From Nitrosospira sp. Nsp14 (lineage in GTDB: Bacteria > Pseudomonadota > Gammaproteobacteria > Burkholderiales > Nitrosomonadaceae), in assembly GCF_900113575.1 (NCBI RefSeq), contig NZ_FOPV01000003.1:62001-126000 (forward strand): a stretch of 64,000 bases of DNA. The letters run 5' to 3'. Of this stretch, positions 1 to 8,846 are shown one piece after another. The first letter of the stretch is position 1, and the number at the start of each line of letters is the position of its first letter. Below the pieces are notes generated by a model. It was not told the DNA's origin, did no database searches, and worked only from the letters and a program-made list of their open reading frames with translations. Position numbers and translations under genes: made by a program.

Positions 1-19
1 CACCGTTAAGATAAATCAT
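1..19 (-). CDS. probable D-amino-acid aminotransferase, first codons only
   Basis: Only the first six codons are inside the window; they read M-I-Y-L-N-G on the minus strand. That is the usual opening of D-alanine/branched-chain type PLP aminotransferases (DAT), which often follow dacC in betaproteobacteria. An AAGGT ribosome-binding site lies about 7 bases before the ATG. The gene would follow dacC on the same strand after about 50 bases. DAT makes D-glutamate/D-alanine for the wall, which would suit the neighbour. The call rests on a six-residue match plus context and is therefore tentative. Confidence 0.4.
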
Positions 20-69
20 GATGGACCTTGCAAATAAATTGGCAGTAGATGGCTTGCGTGTAATTCGTG

Positions 70-1218
70 CTAATTGAACATCAACCGCACGCTATCCCAG
101 GCGCGGCCAAAAAAATTCCCGGCGCTCACGGTCTCAAGCGCCACCAGCGGATGTTGGGCCATGAGTTTGCCGCCGAGCGTAAATTTCACCACGCCCACTT
201 TTTGGCCAGCGCTGATAGGCGCTAAAAGCGGCTGTTTATATTCCATTTTGGCTTCCAGCTTACCGGCCTGGTCTCTTGGGAGCGAAAAGTAAATATCTTG
301 GCCGAATCCGGTCTTCAGCTTATCCTGTGCGCCTTTCCACAGCTGGATCGCAATCACCTCATGTTCCTTCGGGTACAGACGAACCGTGTCGTAAAACTGA
401 AAACCATGGTTCAACAAGCGTTGGCTTTCCACTGTACGCGCGCTATCAGAAGCGGTACCGACCACGACCGAGATCAGGCGTCGCTCACCCCGTTTGGCTG
501 AAGTAATCAGGCAATAACCTGCAGCTTCGGTGTGCCCCGTCTTGATCCCATCCACGTTGGGGTCGAGCCACAGCAGGCGATTCCGGTTTGGCTGGGTGAT
601 CTTGTTGTACGTATACTCCCGCAACGAATAAAGCGGATAGTATTCCGGAAAATCCCGGATAACGGCCGTCGCAAGCAAGGCGAGATCATGCGCGGTACTA
701 TAATGCTCGGGATGCGGTAAACCGGTTGAATTGGCGAAACGGGTGTTCCTCATTCCCAGACGGGCGGCTTCCTTGTTCATGATCTGGGCAAACGCACCTT
801 CCGTACCCGCTATCGCCTCTGCCAGCGCGATAGATGCATCGTTACCCGACTGCACAATCATACCGCGTATCAATTCATCCACTGTGACTACTTTGCTCGG
901 CTCGATGAACATGCGCGATCCCTGCGTCCGCCAAGCACGGTCTGACACTGGAACAGCCTGAGTCAGGGAGATGCGCTTCTGATAAAGCGAAGAGAACGCG
1001 ATATAGGCAGTCATCAGCTTGGTAAGCGATGCGGGTTCCACCCGTTCGTGAACGTTCTGGCTGATTAGCGTCTGGCCGCTCTGGAAATCCCTAAGTACGT
1101 ACGACTTGGCGGCAAGGGACAGCGCTTCCGGCGGCCTTGACAAGCGGGATTCCTGGGCGGCTGTGGGCAAGGCGAATAAACACAGCCACAATGCAATTAG
1201 CGGAAATGAGCGTTTCAT
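70..1218 (-). CDS. dacC: D-alanyl-D-alanine carboxypeptidase (PBP5/6 family)
   Basis: Serine DD-carboxypeptidase that removes the terminal D-Ala from peptidoglycan stem peptides in the periplasm. An N-terminal signal peptide ends near A-x-A at about residues 19-21. All three active-site motifs are intact: SLTK (Ser64, Lys67), SGN (about 124) and KTG followed by HT (about 226). The last 100 or so residues match the PBP5 C-terminal beta domain and a terminal amphipathic anchor. I chose the ATG at 1218 (382 aa) over a TTG at 1239, because the TTG adds seven residues before a normal signal peptide. Length is typical of the family. It is probably in an operon with the aminotransferase that starts just downstream. 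Confidence 0.93.
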   Translation of the reverse strand: MKRSFPLIALWLCLFALPTAAQESRLSRPPEALSLAAKSYVLRDFQSGQTLISQNVHERVEPASLTKLMTAYIAFSSLYQKRISLTQAVPVSDRAWRTQGSRMFIEPSKVVTVDELIRGMIVQSGNDASIALAEAIAGTEGAFAQIMNKEAARLGMRNTRFANSTGLPHPEHYSTAHDLALLATAVIRDFPEYYPLYSLREYTYNKITQPNRNRLLWLDPNVDGIKTGHTEAAGYCLITSAKRGERRLISVVVGTASDSARTVESQRLLNHGFQFYDTVRLYPKEHEVIAIQLWKGAQDKLKTGFGQDIYFSLPRDQAGKLEAKMEYKQPLLAPISAGQKVGVVKFTLGGKLMAQHPLVALETVSAGNFFGRAWDSVRLMFN

Positions 1219-1520
1219 GGGGAGCGGTAAAAGAAGCAATTATATCGCAGCCCAGCGGAACAAATTGAGGAACCTCCGGATAGTCTCCCGACATGTGTCC
1301 GCAGAGTCCCAACACTGGGTAGAAAAGAATACGTATCGAGAACGGAACGAGACCTCATGCTGCCCTTCGCCTTTTAGTCTCGAGCCGCGCATCGCCGCAC
1401 ATTCCATGGCCGTGCCCATATACGCAGGACGCCGCAAACCTCCGCCATTGCCTCGTATTCAACGGCAGGCAGCGTTGGTATCGTCGTACCCTTTTGACAT
1501 TTTCCGGGCGAGCGCTGTTG
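1219..1520. other. 302-base intergenic region, nothing recognised
   Basis: Lies between the dacC start and the end of the next minus-strand lipoprotein gene, so it should carry the dacC promoter. Open frames crossing it on both strands have no family resemblance and no good ribosome-binding sites. No RNA gene or strong hairpin was seen. Confidence 0.5.
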
Positions 1521-1820
1521 CTACTTTCGACGACATAGGCTGAAGCCGTCATTCCACCCGAGGCGATATTGTGTATCGGCAGACATGCGGCGCGCGTCCT
1601 TGGCGCCGTAGGCAGATTTTTTTGCCGTCTCGCAACCATCAATATAGCCATCCTTGAAGGCGGGCGAATAACCGGTGAGGTTGTAGACCGGGCGCGCGCT
1701 TACAGGCGGCGGGCCCGCTGGACGCTGATTTGGCGCTGCTGACGGTCCTGTTGACGGTCCTGTTGACGCGCAGCCGCTCACCACCGCGATCAGCAAAATT
1801 GCTGGGATTGGACGTATCAC
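1521..1820 (-). CDS. small lipoprotein of unknown function
   Basis: A 99-residue protein with a lipoprotein signal peptide: a hydrophobic stretch at residues 5-14, then lipobox V-S-G-C with the lipidated Cys at 17. A Pro/Ala/Ser-rich linker follows, carrying the duplicated tetrapeptide TGPS. The C-terminal 50 residues are compact and rich in Tyr, Gly and Asp, with two Cys, resembling small outer-membrane-anchored lipoproteins. I do not recognise a specific family. It lies between dacC and a HerA-like ATPase on the same strand without tight coupling to either. Function unknown. Confidence 0.7.
   Translation of the reverse strand: MIRPIPAILLIAVVSGCASTGPSTGPSAAPNQRPAGPPPVSARPVYNLTGYSPAFKDGYIDGCETAKKSAYGAKDARRMSADTQYRLGWNDGFSLCRRK
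1741..1764. repeat. in-frame 12-base tandem duplication
   Basis: The unit GACGGTCCTGTT occurs twice in direct tandem. It encodes the repeated T-G-P-S just after the lipobox Cys of the small lipoprotein, so copy-number change would only alter the linker length. Confidence 0.85.
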
Positions 1821-1869
1821 GTTATCCTCTGGCGGATGCGGTATATTCTCAACTTGTTACCACTCACTT

Positions 1870-1904
1870 GTTACCGCTCTACTGTTACCGCTCTACTGTT
1901 ACCG
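1870..1904. repeat. 14-base tandem repeat, about 2.5 copies
   Basis: The unit GTTACCGCTCTACT occurs twice exactly and a third time partially, 50-85 bases upstream of the small lipoprotein start. It sits where a promoter for that gene would be. No function is evident beyond possible length variation. Confidence 0.85.
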
Positions 1905-2009
1905 ATATGACACGCGCGGCGTGAGAGAATTCCCGGGTTTTCAGCGCAGCCTTCCCACTTACAACCCCTCGGCGTTCCGTCGAAACAAAATGCCCTAATC
2001 GACCTGTAC

Positions 2010-3527
2010 TTACCGCCTGCGGCCGCCGAATATACTGCCCAAAACGCCGCGGGAAATCTCCCGGCCCACGTGGGAACCAATAGAACGCGCCGCATTTCTT
2101 GCCATCGATTCAAGCATGCCAGGACGGTGTCCGCCACGCGGACCGGTTTTGCTTAGCAGCATATCGCCCAGTATGTCCATCATGTCACCCCCCCGGTCTG
2201 CCTGCTGGCTCCTGCCTGGCTCGGCCACGTCCTCGCCCCCCGCATGTGCTTCAGCAGTACGGCGTTTAATTATTTCATAAGCCGATTCACGGTCCAATAT
2301 CTGTTCGTAATGTCCAAAAAGAACCGAAGACTTGATTATTGACTGTCTTTCCGCTTCAGTTGCAGGTCCAATCCTGGAAGCGGGCGGCAGGATAAAGGCG
2401 CGCTCAACCATGGCCGGCCGTCCATTCTCGTCCAGCAGGGATACCAGCGCTTCACCGACGGAAAGCTCCATGATCGCTTTTTCCGTATTGAAATCAGGGT
2501 TGGCACGCATGGTTTGGGCCGCGGCCCGGACCGCTTTCTGGTCGCGTGGCGTAAACGCGCGGAGCGCATGTTGCACGCGGTTACCGAGCTGACCCAGCAC
2601 ATTCTCCGGGATATCCAGCGGATTTTGGGTAACAAAATAAACACCAACGCCCTTGGAGCGTATCAACCTGACGACCTGTTCGATTTTCTCCAGCAGCGGC
2701 TTGGGCGCGTCGTTAAAAAGCAGATGGGCCTCATCAAAGAAGAATACCAGCTTTGGCTTTTCGGGATCGCCAATTTCAGGAAGATGCTCGAACAGTTCCG
2801 ACAGTATCCATAGCAGGAATGTCGAATACAGCTTGGGCGAGTTCATCAACTTGTCCGCCGCCAGGATATTAATCATGCCGTGGCCGCTGCTGTCACTCTG
2901 CATGAGATCCTCGATGTCGAGCATGGGCTCGCCAAAAAAATGCAGGCCACCCTGCTGTTCGGTCTCAAGCAAGGCGCGCTGGATTGCACCAATAGAGGCA
3001 GCGGAAACGTTGCCATATTGGACAGTGAAATTCTTGGCATTGTCGCCCACGAACTGCAGCATGGCACGCAGGTCCTTGGCATCAAGCAGTAACAGACCAT
3101 TGTCGTCCGCAATCTTGAATACAATCGATAACACGCCCTGCTGGATATCGTTGAGATTGAACAGTCGCCCGAGCAACAGCGGTCCCATGTCGGATACGGT
3201 TGCGCGGACCGGATGACCGGCGTTTCCGAGAATGTCCCAGAACGTAACCGGAGAGGCCGACCAGCGCGGTTCCTCAAGCCCAAACTGCGCGAGCCGCCCT
3301 GTCAATTTGGGTGCCGCCGTGCCAGCTATGGAAAGCCCGGACAAATCCCCCTTGATGTCGGCCATGAATACGGGCACCCCGACGGAGGAGAATCGCTCGG
3401 CCAGAACCTGTAGCGTGACCGTCTTGCCGGTACCGGTAGCACCGGTGATCAGACCATGACGGTTGCCAAAATTTGGTAACAGCCCTATTGCGTGGCTGGA
3501 GCGGGCAATCATTAAAGGATGCGGCAT
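2010..3527 (-). CDS. yjgR: HerA-like ATPase, YjgR/DUF853 family
   Basis: A 505-residue P-loop ATPase. Walker A is GATGTGKT at 29-36 and Walker B is VFFFDEAH with acidic residues at about 265-266. Size and motif spacing match the YjgR (DUF853, HerA helicase-like C-terminal) family, a cytoplasmic ATPase conserved in proteobacteria whose role is not settled. The N-terminus starts almost at the P-loop and lacks the HAS-barrel of true HerA. The C-terminal 90 residues are Arg/Gly rich. No NurA-like nuclease is adjacent, so a HerA-NurA end-processing role is not supported here. Confidence 0.88.
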   Translation of the reverse strand: MPHPLMIARSSHAIGLLPNFGNRHGLITGATGTGKTVTLQVLAERFSSVGVPVFMADIKGDLSGLSIAGTAAPKLTGRLAQFGLEEPRWSASPVTFWDILGNAGHPVRATVSDMGPLLLGRLFNLNDIQQGVLSIVFKIADDNGLLLLDAKDLRAMLQFVGDNAKNFTVQYGNVSAASIGAIQRALLETEQQGGLHFFGEPMLDIEDLMQSDSSGHGMINILAADKLMNSPKLYSTFLLWILSELFEHLPEIGDPEKPKLVFFFDEAHLLFNDAPKPLLEKIEQVVRLIRSKGVGVYFVTQNPLDIPENVLGQLGNRVQHALRAFTPRDQKAVRAAAQTMRANPDFNTEKAIMELSVGEALVSLLDENGRPAMVERAFILPPASRIGPATEAERQSIIKSSVLFGHYEQILDRESAYEIIKRRTAEAHAGGEDVAEPGRSQQADRGGDMMDILGDMLLSKTGPRGGHRPGMLESMARNAARSIGSHVGREISRGVLGSIFGGRRR

Positions 3528-3592
3528 AAAATCGGGGGCGAGAATTAAAAATAATGATAAGTTTATCAGCCGCTAGACAAAACCAACCAGTT

Positions 3593-4504
3593 TCATCCCG
3601 TCCAGCCAGCGATCTCCAACAGCAGAAGCAGCACGAGCCATAACACCAGCGCGCGCCAGAAAAGTCCGATTGCGCTTTGCAAAAAATCTACGTCCGCCTC
3701 ATCGCCAACACCTAATTCAGGACGATAGTGCCTGCCGCCGGTCTCCAGCAACGGGTCTCCCAGGCAAATCCCCAGTGCCCCGGCCCCGCTGGCAAGAATG
3801 ATCCCCTGGTTTCGGTCCATCCACGACGCCGCCTGCGCACGCCAGCAATATACGGCATCTTCGAAATTGCCTGCTATGGCAAAGCTGAGGGCCGTCGCCC
3901 GGGCCGGAAGCCAATCTATGACCTCGAAGGCTTTTAGCGCAAACTGGCCAAATGCATCGGGGCGGCTACCCCAGCGTTCGTTCAATAACTCGGAAAGCCG
4001 GTAAAGAACCGGGCCCAAGGGGCCCGGCAATAGGGCAAAGCAGATAATAATCGCAAAAACGTAACGGTGAGAATTGATTAGACCCAGTTCTATGGCAATC
4101 CGCGCAATTTCCTGACTGCTCAGATCTTCCGCAGGAACCCCATAAAACTCCCATAGTAATTGACGGGCAAGAGGCAGATCGTCACTCTTGAGCGCGGCCT
4201 CGATCTCGTTGAATGAATAGGTGAGCTGACGGGAACTCATGGTGAGATAAAGAATGACCACATTCCACACCCATGCCAGCAGTGGATGGAAACTGTAGAG
4301 TAAATAGTAGATCCAAAGCGTGAATACGATTATCGGCACCACAGCAACAATCCAGGCGGCAATGTCATGGCGCCGTACACCGGTGTTGAAATAGCGCTCC
4401 AGGGAATCAGCGTAGGAGAGAAACGCCAGAACCAGCCGATTCTGACCGCTAATGGGGCGCCAGTGCTCCAGCAGGAGGGCAAACAGCAACGAAAAGAAGA
4501 TCAT
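3593..4504 (-). CDS. CobD/CbiB-family membrane protein (AmpE-like)
   Basis: A 303-residue integral membrane protein. It opens with a hydrophobic segment followed by L-L-L-E-H-W-R-P, typical of CobD/CbiB and AmpE relatives. Hydrophobic segments are visible at about 2-12, 52-85, 150-168 and at the C-terminus, separated by amphipathic stretches. In betaproteobacteria this stand-alone form lies outside cobalamin operons, and no cob gene is nearby. A regulatory or signalling role like AmpE is therefore as likely as adenosylcobinamide-phosphate synthesis. It is transcribed in the same direction as yjgR and sits just downstream of sucD, about 50 bases away. Confidence 0.75.
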   Translation of the reverse strand: MIFFSLLFALLLEHWRPISGQNRLVLAFLSYADSLERYFNTGVRRHDIAAWIVAVVPIIVFTLWIYYLLYSFHPLLAWVWNVVILYLTMSSRQLTYSFNEIEAALKSDDLPLARQLLWEFYGVPAEDLSSQEIARIAIELGLINSHRYVFAIIICFALLPGPLGPVLYRLSELLNERWGSRPDAFGQFALKAFEVIDWLPARATALSFAIAGNFEDAVYCWRAQAASWMDRNQGIILASGAGALGICLGDPLLETGGRHYRPELGVGDEADVDFLQSAIGLFWRALVLWLVLLLLLEIAGWTG

Positions 4505-4555
4505 TCCGGAAAGACCCCGAAGTCTGAATTAACCCGCTTCAATAGTCGCGGCTAG

Positions 4556-5434
4556 TTAGCGCAATACCGATTTAAGCAGTTTGCCCATCTCGGCCGGGTT
4601 ACGGGTTACCTTGATTCCACACTCCTCCATCACTGCCAGCTTCTCCTGCGCCGTGCCCTTGCCGCCCGAAATGACCGCTCCCGCGTGCCCCATGCGCCTA
4701 CCCGGCGGAGCCGTAAGACCGGCGATGAACCCAACCACCGGCTTTCGCATATGATCCTTCACCCAATGCGCACAGTCTTCCTCGTCGGAACCACCGATTT
4801 CACCCACCATCAGTACTGCCTCGGTGTAAGCGTCGTCGTTGAACAACTTCATCACGTCGAGGTGCTTCAGTCCATTCACGGGGTCGCCGCCAATGCCGAT
4901 ACAGGTTGATTGCCCCAATCCCTGCTCCATCAATTGCGCCACCGCTTCGTATGTCAGGGTGCCCGAGCGGGATACGACGCCCACGCTACCCTTCTTGTGG
5001 ATGTAGCCCGGCATAATGCCAATCTTGATTTCGTCGGGCGTGATGATGCCGGGACAATTGGGGCCTATTAGCCGCGTTTTCCGACCTTCCATCTTGGCAC
5101 ACGTACGCACCATATCACGAACCGGGATCCCCTCGGTAATGCAGATGACCAAATCCAGTTCCGCTTCAACCGCCTCGTCGATTGCAGCCGCCGCAAACGG
5201 CGGCGGTACGTAAATCACCGAAACGGTTGCGCCGGTGACCTCTTTCGCCTCCCTGACAGTAGCAAAAATGGGCACGCCCTCAAAGTCCTCACCACCTTTC
5301 TTGGGGTTCACCCCGGCAACAAAGCAATTTTTTCCAAAGGCGTAATCACGGCACATGCGTGTGTGAAATTGTCCGGTCTTGCCCGTAATACCCTGCGTCA
5401 TGACGCGGCTATTCCTGTCGATAAGAATCGCCAT
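4556..5434 (-). CDS. sucD: succinyl-CoA ligase, alpha subunit
   Basis: Alpha subunit of the TCA-cycle enzyme that converts succinyl-CoA to succinate with substrate-level phosphorylation. It begins [11 protein letters not shown] with the CoA-binding Rossmann region. The active-site phospho-histidine is in G-H-A-G-A (His250), within the usual P-P-G-R-R-M-G-H context. I chose the ATG at 5434 (292 aa): an AGGAG sits just before it and it follows the sucC stop by one base. A longer frame upstream only adds an Arg-rich tail that overlaps sucC. Translationally coupled to sucC. Confidence 0.97.
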   Translation of the reverse strand: MAILIDRNSRVMTQGITGKTGQFHTRMCRDYAFGKNCFVAGVNPKKGGEDFEGVPIFATVREAKEVTGATVSVIYVPPPFAAAAIDEAVEAELDLVICITEGIPVRDMVRTCAKMEGRKTRLIGPNCPGIITPDEIKIGIMPGYIHKKGSVGVVSRSGTLTYEAVAQLMEQGLGQSTCIGIGGDPVNGLKHLDVMKLFNDDAYTEAVLMVGEIGGSDEEDCAHWVKDHMRKPVVGFIAGLTAPPGRRMGHAGAVISGGKGTAQEKLAVMEECGIKVTRNPAEMGKLLKSVLR

Positions 5435-5435
5435 G

Positions 5436-6611
5436 CTATGCTCCTGCGGCCGTCGACGCCGACGCAACCGCCTTCTGCGCGGCCTCGGCCATATTTTCGG
5501 CTTGAATGATTGGCAATCCCGATTCCGTCAGGATTTTATTACCGAGCTCCACATTGGTACCCTCGAGGCGCACCACCAGCGGGACACTCAACCGCACCTC
5601 CCTGGCTGCAGCGACGACGCCATTGGCAATAACGTCGCACTTCATGATGCCCCCAAATATGTTGACCAGGATCGCTTTTAATTCCGGATTGCGCAGCATC
5701 AGCTTGAATGCCTCTGCCACCTTCTCGGCAGTTGCACCCCCGCCCACATCTAGAAAATTGGCGGGATTTCCACCGTAGAGCTTGATGATGTCCATCGTCG
5801 CCATGGCAAGTCCCGCGCCATTCACGAGACAACCGATATTTCCGTCCAGCGATACGTACGACAGGTCATACTTGGATGCCTCGATCTCCGCAGGGTCTTC
5901 TTCGTCCAGATCGCGCAAGGCAGCAATGTCGGGATGACGGAACAAGGCGTTGTCGTCAAAATTCATTTTCGCGTCGAGCGCGAAAACATGATCTTCAGCG
6001 GCAAGGATGAGGGGATTGATTTCGACCAGCGCCGCGTCGGTGCTGTCGTACGCCCGGTATAAACCTTGCAATAACGCCCCCGCCTCCACCACAGCCGATC
6101 CGCTCACCCCGATCCGGCGTGCCATGTCTTCAGCATCCTCGACGGTCAAACCTGCCACGGGGTCGATCAGCAGTCTGTGGATCCTCTCCGGTGACTTGGC
6201 GGCGACGTCTTCGATATTCATGCCGCCTTCCCCGCTCGCGATCAAACAGACGCGACGGCTGCCGCGGTCGACAACCAGGCCGGCGTAAAACTCGGTTTTG
6301 ATATCGACACCCTGCTCAATCAGCAGCCGTCGCACGACTTGGCCTTTGGGACCAGTCTGAGGCGTAACCAGCGTCATACCCAGTATGTTGGCCGCGAATT
6401 GTTTCACTTCGTCGAGCGACCGCGCCACTTTCACGCCGCCGCCCTTGCCGCGGCCTCCGGCGTGGATTTGGGCTTTCACCACCCACGCGCTGCCGCCCAG
6501 GCTTTTGGCGGCCTCAACCGCTTCGCTAACGCTGAAACAAGGCTTTCCTGTAGGTGTGGGAACGCCAAACTTGCGCAGAATTTCTTTCGCCTGATACTCG
6601 TGAATTTTCAT
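5436..6611 (-). CDS. sucC: succinyl-CoA ligase [ADP-forming], beta subunit
   Basis: A 391-residue beta subunit with the ATP-grasp fold. The opening [17 protein letters not shown] is characteristic. The C-terminal half holds the Gly-rich G-G-G-A-T-A-E-K-V and the conserved [10 protein letters not shown] of the CoA-ligase domain. It provides nucleotide binding and succinate specificity to the SucCD complex. It is first in the sucCD pair, with its stop one base from the sucD start. The 130-base region upstream, shared with the end of the phosphatase gene, must hold the promoter. Confidence 0.97.
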   Translation of the reverse strand: MKIHEYQAKEILRKFGVPTPTGKPCFSVSEAVEAAKSLGGSAWVVKAQIHAGGRGKGGGVKVARSLDEVKQFAANILGMTLVTPQTGPKGQVVRRLLIEQGVDIKTEFYAGLVVDRGSRRVCLIASGEGGMNIEDVAAKSPERIHRLLIDPVAGLTVEDAEDMARRIGVSGSAVVEAGALLQGLYRAYDSTDAALVEINPLILAAEDHVFALDAKMNFDDNALFRHPDIAALRDLDEEDPAEIEASKYDLSYVSLDGNIGCLVNGAGLAMATMDIIKLYGGNPANFLDVGGGATAEKVAEAFKLMLRNPELKAILVNIFGGIMKCDVIANGVVAAAREVRLSVPLVVRLEGTNVELGNKILTESGLPIIQAENMAEAAQKAVASASTAAGA

Positions 6612-6741
6612 GATGGCCCCGGCCGGAGAAAGCAGAGTATAGCGTAATAATTTTTACTGGCGGCAGGTGAAAAAAGCACCCTTCCATGCGCTTATTCATG
6701 AATTCATCACCTGCTGTGCCGTGGCGGCCGCTGGAAGCTAA

Positions 6742-7482
6742 CTAGTGATTGCTCATCTCTACCTGACAGAGAACGACTGTGACATTATCACTTCCGCCGG
6801 CAGCCAAGGCCGTCTCGATCAAACCGTCGGCCTTCTGTTGCAAGGGCGCGGCTGAACTGAGGATACGCTGAATCAGGGAATCCTCCACCGTGTCCGTTAA
6901 CCCATCTGAGCAAAGCAGGAAAATATCATCGTCGAAGGCCTCACCTTCGAGAATATCCGGAAACACTGATGCGTCGGTCCCGACAGCTCTCAGGATGATG
7001 TTTTTCCGGGGATGAGTCCTAGCCTCCGCGGGTGTCAACACGCCCTGATCCACCTGCAACTGCACCAGGGAGTGATCCCGGGTCAGCTGCGATAAGCACT
7101 GGCGCCTCAGCAGATAGACCCTGCTATCCCCCACATGGCCGATAATGTAGCGCCTGTCGGCAAAAGCCAGGAGATCCGCGGTACAGCCCATGCCCCAGTC
7201 ATCCGGATTGTTCGCAGCGTGCTCAAGTATGCGCCTATTCGAATCGATGAATACTTCTTCCACTTGTCCACACTTCTCCGCCGCCGACACCGGAGCGCCA
7301 TTTGCCAAAATGGCTTGAACTGTTTCTGTAAAACATCGGCTCGCGATTTCACCAGCCGCTGCTCCACCCATGCCATCGGACAGCGCAAAAACTCCCACGT
7401 CAGGCATGGCAAGGTAGGCGTCTTCATTATTGGTGCGCACTAGCCCCACGTGGGTTGCGGCGGTTGAGTTTAACCTGCTCAT
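6742..7482 (-). CDS. PP2C-type serine/threonine phosphatase
   Basis: A 246-residue protein phosphatase of the PPM/PP2C (Stp/PrpC) family. It shows the metal-binding motifs in order: R-T-N-N-E-D-A near the N-terminus, S-D-G-M-G-G (about 35-40), G-H-V-G-D-S-R-V-Y (about 116) and L-C-S-D-G-L-T-D toward the end. The acidic residues needed for the dimetal centre are all present. Proteins of this kind reverse Hanks-type kinase phosphorylation, often in type VI secretion or stress control. No kinase or FHA gene is beside it, so its partner is unknown. Confidence 0.9.
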   Translation of the reverse strand: MSRLNSTAATHVGLVRTNNEDAYLAMPDVGVFALSDGMGGAAAGEIASRCFTETVQAILANGAPVSAAEKCGQVEEVFIDSNRRILEHAANNPDDWGMGCTADLLAFADRRYIIGHVGDSRVYLLRRQCLSQLTRDHSLVQLQVDQGVLTPAEARTHPRKNIILRAVGTDASVFPDILEGEAFDDDIFLLCSDGLTDTVEDSLIQRILSSAAPLQQKADGLIETALAAGGSDNVTVVLCQVEMSNH

Positions 7483-7723
7483 GGCCTCGTCTTCCTCTAC
7501 CGCTGTACCTTAACGATGCTGATCACCAACGCTCGCGAAGGTGTCACCAGTGACTTACCATACCATTCCCTCTGGGAGTCATCAGCAATAACAGGAGGGG
7601 AGAAAATGCGGTGCTTCTGCCGCCCTATCCGTAGTACGCCCGCAAACAGTGAGCTGACGAACGGAGCAAAGATATTGTGAATGGCGAATATACCGCTAGA
7701 GGGTTTTTGTCTGGCGAAAATGA

Positions 7724-7757
7724 AATGGCCCGGTCTCATGGAGCGTTCCGGGCCATT
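7724..7757 (-). terminator. intrinsic terminator after the 27-residue peptide gene
   Basis: A perfect 10-base stem, AATGGCCCGG at 7724-7733 with CCGGGCCATT at 7748-7757, and a 14-base loop. Read on the minus strand it is followed by a T-rich stretch (TTCATTTTCG). It begins 18 bases after the stop of the small membrane peptide gene, supporting a short dedicated transcript. Confidence 0.65.
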
Positions 7758-7775
7758 GAATTTAAATAACTGAGG

Positions 7776-7859
7776 TTAGCCCCAGCTTACACCCAGCAGG
7801 CCCAAGCCTGCGACGAGTACAAGAATATACGTACCCCAAAACGCTAAAACACTGTTCAT
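7776..7859 (-). CDS. 27-residue single-span membrane peptide
   Basis: A minus-strand ATG at 7859 opens a 27-codon frame ending in TAA. It starts M-N-S-V-L-A-F-W-G-T and continues with an unbroken hydrophobic, Gly-rich segment (V-L-V-A-G-L-G-L-L-G-V) ending S-W-G. It has no charged residue after the initiator, so it should sit in the inner membrane as one helix. The start is preceded by a full AGGAGG 6 bases upstream, one of the best ribosome-binding sites in the window, and the stop is followed by a hairpin terminator. Size and shape recall CydX-, KdpF- or AcrZ-like small subunits, but sequence gives no family match and no oxidase or transporter gene is adjacent. Function unknown. Confidence 0.7.
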   Translation of the reverse strand: MNSVLAFWGTYILVLVAGLGLLGVSWG

Positions 7860-8042
7860 GGCGCACCTCCTCTTGTAACGATTGATACGCCCTCATTATT
7901 TTCTTTTCCACCCGTAAAATCTGTGCGCTAAGCCGCATAGATAGGCGCCGCCAGCGTTATTGGCCTCAAGGAAACAGTACCAGCCCACTGCCGTCAAAGA
8001 AGCTTTGGTTCACCTCCAAACACAGCATAGAGAAAGAAGGTG

Positions 8043-8303
8043 TCATTTTTTTTGGACCAACTCGAATCCCTTTTCCTTCATGCAGGTCAATGTATATTCT
8101 TCAACATAGCTCCACCAGACGGCAGTCAAAGGATCTGCGTAATTATCCTTATCGGCCTTATTTTTCGCCATGACGCGACACTCGCTAAGCACCGCCCTAT
8201 AATCTGCCACTTCTCCTCCTCGGGTATATTCTCCGTAATAAGCAGAGGGAGGCGTGGCACATCCAGCCAGCCCAATCGCCAGCAGTCCGGCAATTATTCT
8301 CAT
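8043..8303 (-). CDS. small lipoprotein of unknown function
   Basis: An 86-residue protein with a short lipoprotein signal peptide and lipobox L-A-G-C (Cys15), followed by A-T-P-P. The mature part is charged, with two further Cys and a W-W-S-Y-V-E-E-Y stretch near the end. No family is recognised. The gene stands alone: about 180 bases separate it from the membrane peptide gene on the same strand, and an IS relic lies upstream. Confidence 0.7.
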   Translation of the reverse strand: MRIIAGLLAIGLAGCATPPSAYYGEYTRGGEVADYRAVLSECRVMAKNKADKDNYADPLTAVWWSYVEEYTLTCMKEKGFELVQKK

Positions 8304-8846
8304 TTTTTATCCCTTTTGAAAACCCCTCTTGAATAAGAAATTGCGACGTGGGAGCACCCTGTTCTTTTGTAGCATACTCCTGACCTACTCCCAGTAATTA
8401 GCAGCAAATTGCATTGTGTCGAAGCAGTGGAGCTTGGTACACCGGTTGAAGGGGTCTGCAGGAAGATGGGCATCGGCGATGCTACGTTCTACACAGCTGG
8501 AATAATATACCCCTGGTAGCAGAGCCAAAGGCGTTCTAGCAGAGTTCATTAAAAAAATAAGTTCTGTCTCTCTTGCTGCCTTTGATTGCATGCGGCAGGC
8601 AAGCTGCAAATTCTCCTAGGTTTGATAATTTATCGCGCTGTGGCAGTGGATGCTCTTTTAGTATGTCTCCGTGCAAATATATAAATTTGTGCCTGGATGA
8701 AGCTGCGTAAGCAGTGATATTTCAATGGCTTATCGCGGAATTTTTCCCTCCAATGCATGAGGCGCGGCGTACCATGGCGCCAGCAGACGCTCGTTAGTTC
8801 TGCCAATATAAATAGTAACTAGAAATACCTCAGTTCAGGTCAGCCG
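8304..8846. other. 543-base intergenic region with an IS relic
   Basis: No intact gene. The middle (8402-8535) holds a decayed IS3-type transposase fragment, described separately. The last 200 bases are AT-rich and should carry the promoter of the EAL-domain gene. A 74-codon minus-strand frame across the relic is antisense to it and is not believed. Confidence 0.6.
8402..8535 (+). pseudogene. IS3-family OrfA (helix-turn-helix) relic
   Basis: Translated across frames, the segment reads Q-Q-I-A-L, then E-L-G-T-P-V-E-G-V-C-R-K-M-G-I, then G-D-A-T-F-Y. After one more shift it reads W-N-N-I-P. This is the helix-turn-helix of IS3-group OrfA transposases, in which a G-T-P-V-x-E-V-C-R-K-x-G-I-S-x-A-T-F-Y-x-W pattern is usual. 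At least two single-base shifts break it, and neither OrfB nor terminal repeats are seen. It is a short dead remnant of an old insertion. Confidence 0.6.

Noticed and set aside
6690-6772. EcoRI-, NotI- and SpeI-like sites in a row (GAATTC, GCGGCCGC, ACTAGT), resembling a cloning polylinker
   Set aside because: The bases between them do not match common vectors, the SpeI-like site is the natural stop region of the phosphatase gene, and flanking genes are continuous. Chance is the simpler reading.
7497-7739. 80-codon minus-strand frame upstream of the phosphatase gene, and a 24-codon plus-strand frame at 7606 after AGGAGGGG
   Set aside because: Neither shows hydrophobic or domain features; the plus-strand ribosome-binding-like motif alone is not enough.
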